This document shows positions 5,711 through 7,552 of a stretch of DNA of 7,552 nucleotides, piece by piece; within the stretch, counting starts at the first letter, position 1, and each line of letters begins with the position of its first letter. Location of the stretch: the NCBI GenBank assembly GCA_009774655.1, contig VSOD01000205.1, positions 1 to 7,552 on the forward strand, in the 5' to 3' direction. This DNA comes from Lachnospiraceae bacterium (GTDB lineage: Bacteria > Bacillota_A > Clostridia > Lachnospirales > Lachnospiraceae). Under the pieces are notes generated by a model that saw nothing but the letters and a program-made list of their open reading frames with translations, ran no database searches and was not told the origin of the DNA. The position numbers and the translations under genes are program-made.

Positions 5711-7087
5711 TTATAAAGTTCTGTGCCACACGTAATACTTCCGGAACAGACGCCTGCGTATAAACAGATATCCGCCATACTGCACCAGCCAGAACAAGAC
5801 CACTGCCCCGGCATATTTCAATAGCGCTACACTCCACAGCCCATTAAGTGTCGTCACATCCGCCTGATAAACATAATCGCAGAAGAAAAATACAGCCCCC
5901 ATGACAGAGGATGCCGCCATCGGTACAATAACGATCATCTTCAACTTATCCTGCACCAGTTTCCGCCATACCTCCCACCCCATACCGAGCTGAAAGAGAA
6001 TGTCCCGCTGCTCCTTCTCCCTGTGCAGATCCAGAATCATCTTTTCCAGAATAAACGCCTGCTCTTCCAGAAGGACCGAAAGCCCGATCACGCCTGTCAG
6101 TACCTGCACCACTGTGTAGACTGGATCTTCCGGAAAATCCGAAGCCAGCAGCCCGCCAAACAGAAAGACCAGCACGAAATTAACCCCATAAATGGCAAAA
6201 ATGATATTCCCGTTTAACCGACATTCATAAAGCAGATCATTCCACCAAAGCAGATGCCGGAAATACGACTTCTTCCTGAACGCCAACAGCTTCTTAAGAA
6301 GCCGCCCATTGATCTGCAGAAGAAAGTAGATGCCGGCCATATGCAGGAAGGCCGCAAGAAACATTTTCCCCACCGTATAGTCAGACAGCAGATAAAAAGA
6401 AAAAGCCAGACATACCGCTGCCGCCGGAATCTTCATACCATAAGCGATCCGAAATCTGTGCAGCACTTCCTTTCCACGGCTGATCTCCTCCAGAAAATTC
6501 GCCAGATCCTTCCGCCACTGCCGCAGAATCAGCAAAAGCATGGAACCAATCATGCCAAGCGCAAAAAGCAGGATCAGCAAAAGCGTTATCTTCGCGAAAC
6601 TGACCAGCATATCCACATTTACAGCGCTGCAGCCCCCGGCACATGCCTTCCATGAAAATACGGATATCCTGCCGAAAGACAGTCCCATGACCAGATCGCA
6701 TACCACGCTGCAGCCCACCGTCATGCAGGATAGCAACAGCAGGAAGGTCGGACAATATTCTGTCATAAAATTTATCCAGAAATCTCTGCTCGTGATCCCC
6801 AACATGAGCAGGATACTGTACTGACCTGATTTCTGCCGGATATAGGCTTTCAGGGAATAACGGAATACCGCCAGGCAGACCATCAGCAGAATAGCGGACA
6901 ACAGCAACATGCAGTTCACAAATCCGCCCCTCCCCCAGGCACTCTCCTCAGATAAATAGAAAAGCATATGGGACGACAGACTGAACGGAATCACCGGTAT
7001 GCAGCATGTTATGTAAAAATCGGCATAATTTTTCAGATTGTCTTTGATGCGGTTCCTGATACTCATTTTATAACAGATCTTTTTCAT
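5711..7087 (-). CDS. FtsX-like ABC permease, compact form lacking a large extracellular domain
   Basis: This 458-residue polytopic membrane protein starts at ATG 7087, with AGGGG (7101-7097) 9 nt upstream. About ten hydrophobic segments can be seen (roughly 25-47, 56-77, 112-135, 162-188, 217-237, 243-260, 292-316, 324-345, 383-405, 418-443). Two related cytoplasmic loops mark the FtsX fold: RYSLKAYIRQKSGQYSILLM plus LGIT in the first half (76-99) and LHREKEQRDILFQLGMG in the second (354-370). These are the coupling regions that touch the ATPase. BceB-type relatives are usually 600-670 residues with a domain of about 200 residues outside the membrane between the halves; here the halves are joined without it. 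It probably works with the adjacent ATPase, in peptide-antibiotic resistance or lipid or peptide handling. It is the first gene of the operon. No histidine kinase or response regulator is adjacent. Confidence 0.9.
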   Translation of the reverse strand: MKKICYKMSIRNRIKDNLKNYADFYITCCIPVIPFSLSSHMLFYLSEESAWGRGGFVNCMLLLSAILLMVCLAVFRYSLKAYIRQKSGQYSILLMLGITSRDFWINFMTEYCPTFLLLLSCMTVGCSVVCDLVMGLSFGRISVFSWKACAGGCSAVNVDMLVSFAKITLLLILLFALGMIGSMLLLILRQWRKDLANFLEEISRGKEVLHRFRIAYGMKIPAAAVCLAFSFYLLSDYTVGKMFLAAFLHMAGIYFLLQINGRLLKKLLAFRKKSYFRHLLWWNDLLYECRLNGNIIFAIYGVNFVLVFLFGGLLASDFPEDPVYTVVQVLTGVIGLSVLLEEQAFILEKMILDLHREKEQRDILFQLGMGWEVWRKLVQDKLKMIVIVPMAASSVMGAVFFFCDYVYQADVTTLNGLWSVALLKYAGAVVLFWLVQYGGYLFIRRRLFRKYYVWHRTL

Positions 7088-7164
7088 AGTACGTTTCCCC
7101 TCGTCTCCGGTTTTTAGTTTCTGTTTCCATTTCTCTTTTTCTCACCGTTTTTCCTGCTCTTTAT

Positions 7165-7181
7165 ACTCTATAATATAGAGT
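7165..7181. promoter_or_regulatory. Perfect palindromic operator candidate overlapping the -10 box
   Basis: ACTCTATA (7165-7172) and TATAGAGT (7174-7181) are exact inverted arms around a single central base. The palindrome contains the whole predicted -10 hexamer, so a protein bound here would block RNA polymerase. The winged-helix protein encoded as the fourth gene downstream is the most likely binder, which would make the operon autoregulated. Confidence 0.7.
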
Positions 7182-7198
7182 TCTCTGCGAATTGTCAA
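7170..7198 (-). promoter_or_regulatory. Sigma-A-type promoter of the transporter operon
   Basis: Reading the minus strand, TTGACA (7198-7193) is followed by a 17-nt spacer and TATTAT (7175-7170). This is a consensus -35, the ideal spacing, and a -10 with one departure from TATAAT. Transcription should begin near 7163, giving an untranslated leader of about 75 nt before the permease ATG. The high promoter strength fits control by a repressor. Confidence 0.85.
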
Positions 7199-7372
7199 GT
7201 AATAAAATCGCTGTATACACACGCAGGTGGAGGATTGTATTCCCCTTAATAACCTCTGTCCTGCCAAATATTTGCTATTCTACTACATTTAAAAGCACAT
7301 CTATTTTTTGTAAAGTTGATTTATTTGCCCCTATTGCTTTTAATCTTATAATTAACCTTCAGCTTTTGAATA
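7199..7372. other. AT-rich intergenic stretch between the operon promoter and the transposase remnant
   Basis: I find no credible gene here: the open frames lack ribosome binding sites and family features. There are poly-T and poly-A tracts (for instance near 7303-7309 and 7381-7388) and a TGTATACA octamer at 7213-7220. I could not identify terminal inverted repeats of an insertion sequence. Confidence 0.6.
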
Positions 7373-7552
7373 TCAACTTTTCTTTTTTGTAGGGACAACT
7401 GCTGCAGAGGCAAAGTCAAAGCCGGTTTTTCCTTCTTTGATGAAGTTCTCCCTTTTGCCTCTTCCACAATAGAATTGGATCACCTGATAAGGTTCCATTT
7501 CCAGTGTTGTGACAATAAAGGTATACAGATGGACCATCTGCCCATACGGCTT
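7373..7552 (-). pseudogene. 3' end of an IS1380-type transposase, apparently truncated and running off the window
   Basis: The minus strand is open from the window edge to TGA 7375-7373 (59 codons visible). It includes GQMVHLYTFIVTTLEMEP, then QVIQFYCGRGKRENFIKEGK and TGFDFAS. The FYC-x-RG-x-x-ENFIKEGK-x-GFDFA block is the C-terminal catalytic region of IS1380-family DDE transposases, with the glutamate of ENFIKE the likely third acidic residue. In intact relatives FDFA is followed by more than 100 residues beginning with a serine-rich VSS turn and VNANR. Here the frame changes to AAVVPTKKKS and stops, so homology appears to end near 7402. It is probably a fragment cut by deletion or by a later rearrangement. 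The part beyond 7552 is not visible. Confidence 0.7.

Noticed and set aside
5677..5814. N-terminal extension of the ATPase to 5814
   Set aside because: It would overlap the permease coding region by about 100 nt; ATG 5676 has a good ribosome binding site.
7068..7130. Short upstream frame starting METETKNRRRG before the permease
   Set aside because: It has an Arg-rich stretch, but its Shine-Dalgarno is poor and too close, it overlaps the permease start out of frame, and I see no alternative pairing around it.
7213..7220. TGTATACA octamer near the operon promoter as an operator
   Set aside because: It is short, lies upstream of the -35 and is common in AT-rich DNA; no second copy nearby.
1..7552. 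CRISPR array, tRNA or rRNA genes, riboswitch
   Set aside because: No regularly spaced repeats, cloverleaf or conserved rRNA segments were seen on either strand, and no known riboswitch core was recognised.

Overview
The window looks like accessory chromosome from a Bacillota bacterium of the Clostridia, most likely Lachnospiraceae-like. This rests on strong AGGAGG-type ribosome binding sites, a TTGACA/TATTAT promoter, a compact FtsX/MacB-type transporter operon with a small winged-helix regulator, and an IS1380-type transposase tail. It is an inference from style; there is no marker gene.

Layout. Bases 1-402 hold the wreck of an XRE-type regulator: a 42-codon helix-turn-helix stub, then a C-terminal fragment in another frame. 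An intact Cof-type HAD phosphatase (407-1222, + strand) follows 4 nt later. A long hairpin (1221-1270) lies between it and the convergent minus-strand genes. The rest, from about 7198 down to 1338, reads as one minus-strand array: FtsX-like permease, its ATPase, a six-segment membrane protein, a winged-helix regulator, an AlkC-type (COG4335) DNA alkylation repair protein, and a one-polypeptide ABC exporter. The right edge (7373-7552) is the 3' end of a transposase on the minus strand, apparently truncated.

How the parts may work together. The first four minus-strand genes are tightly packed and start from a consensus promoter whose -10 lies inside a perfect 17-bp palindrome (7165-7181). The simplest reading is an autoregulated transport operon, with the winged-helix protein as repressor. 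The repair gene and the exporter follow, perhaps on the same transcript.

The most striking region is the 101-nt gap between the repair gene and the exporter (2934-3034). It encodes a possible 8-residue leader peptide, MVKRRISC, with its own Shine-Dalgarno. After it come four RNA segments that can fold as 1:2 plus 3:4, or alternatively as 2:3. Segment 1 overlaps the end of the leader ORF and segment 4 contains the exporter's Shine-Dalgarno. This is the architecture of erm-type translational attenuators, and the leader has a Lys-Arg-Arg run that fits the basic-X-basic macrolide arrest motif. I infer that the exporter may be induced by a ribosome-targeting drug; this is untested.
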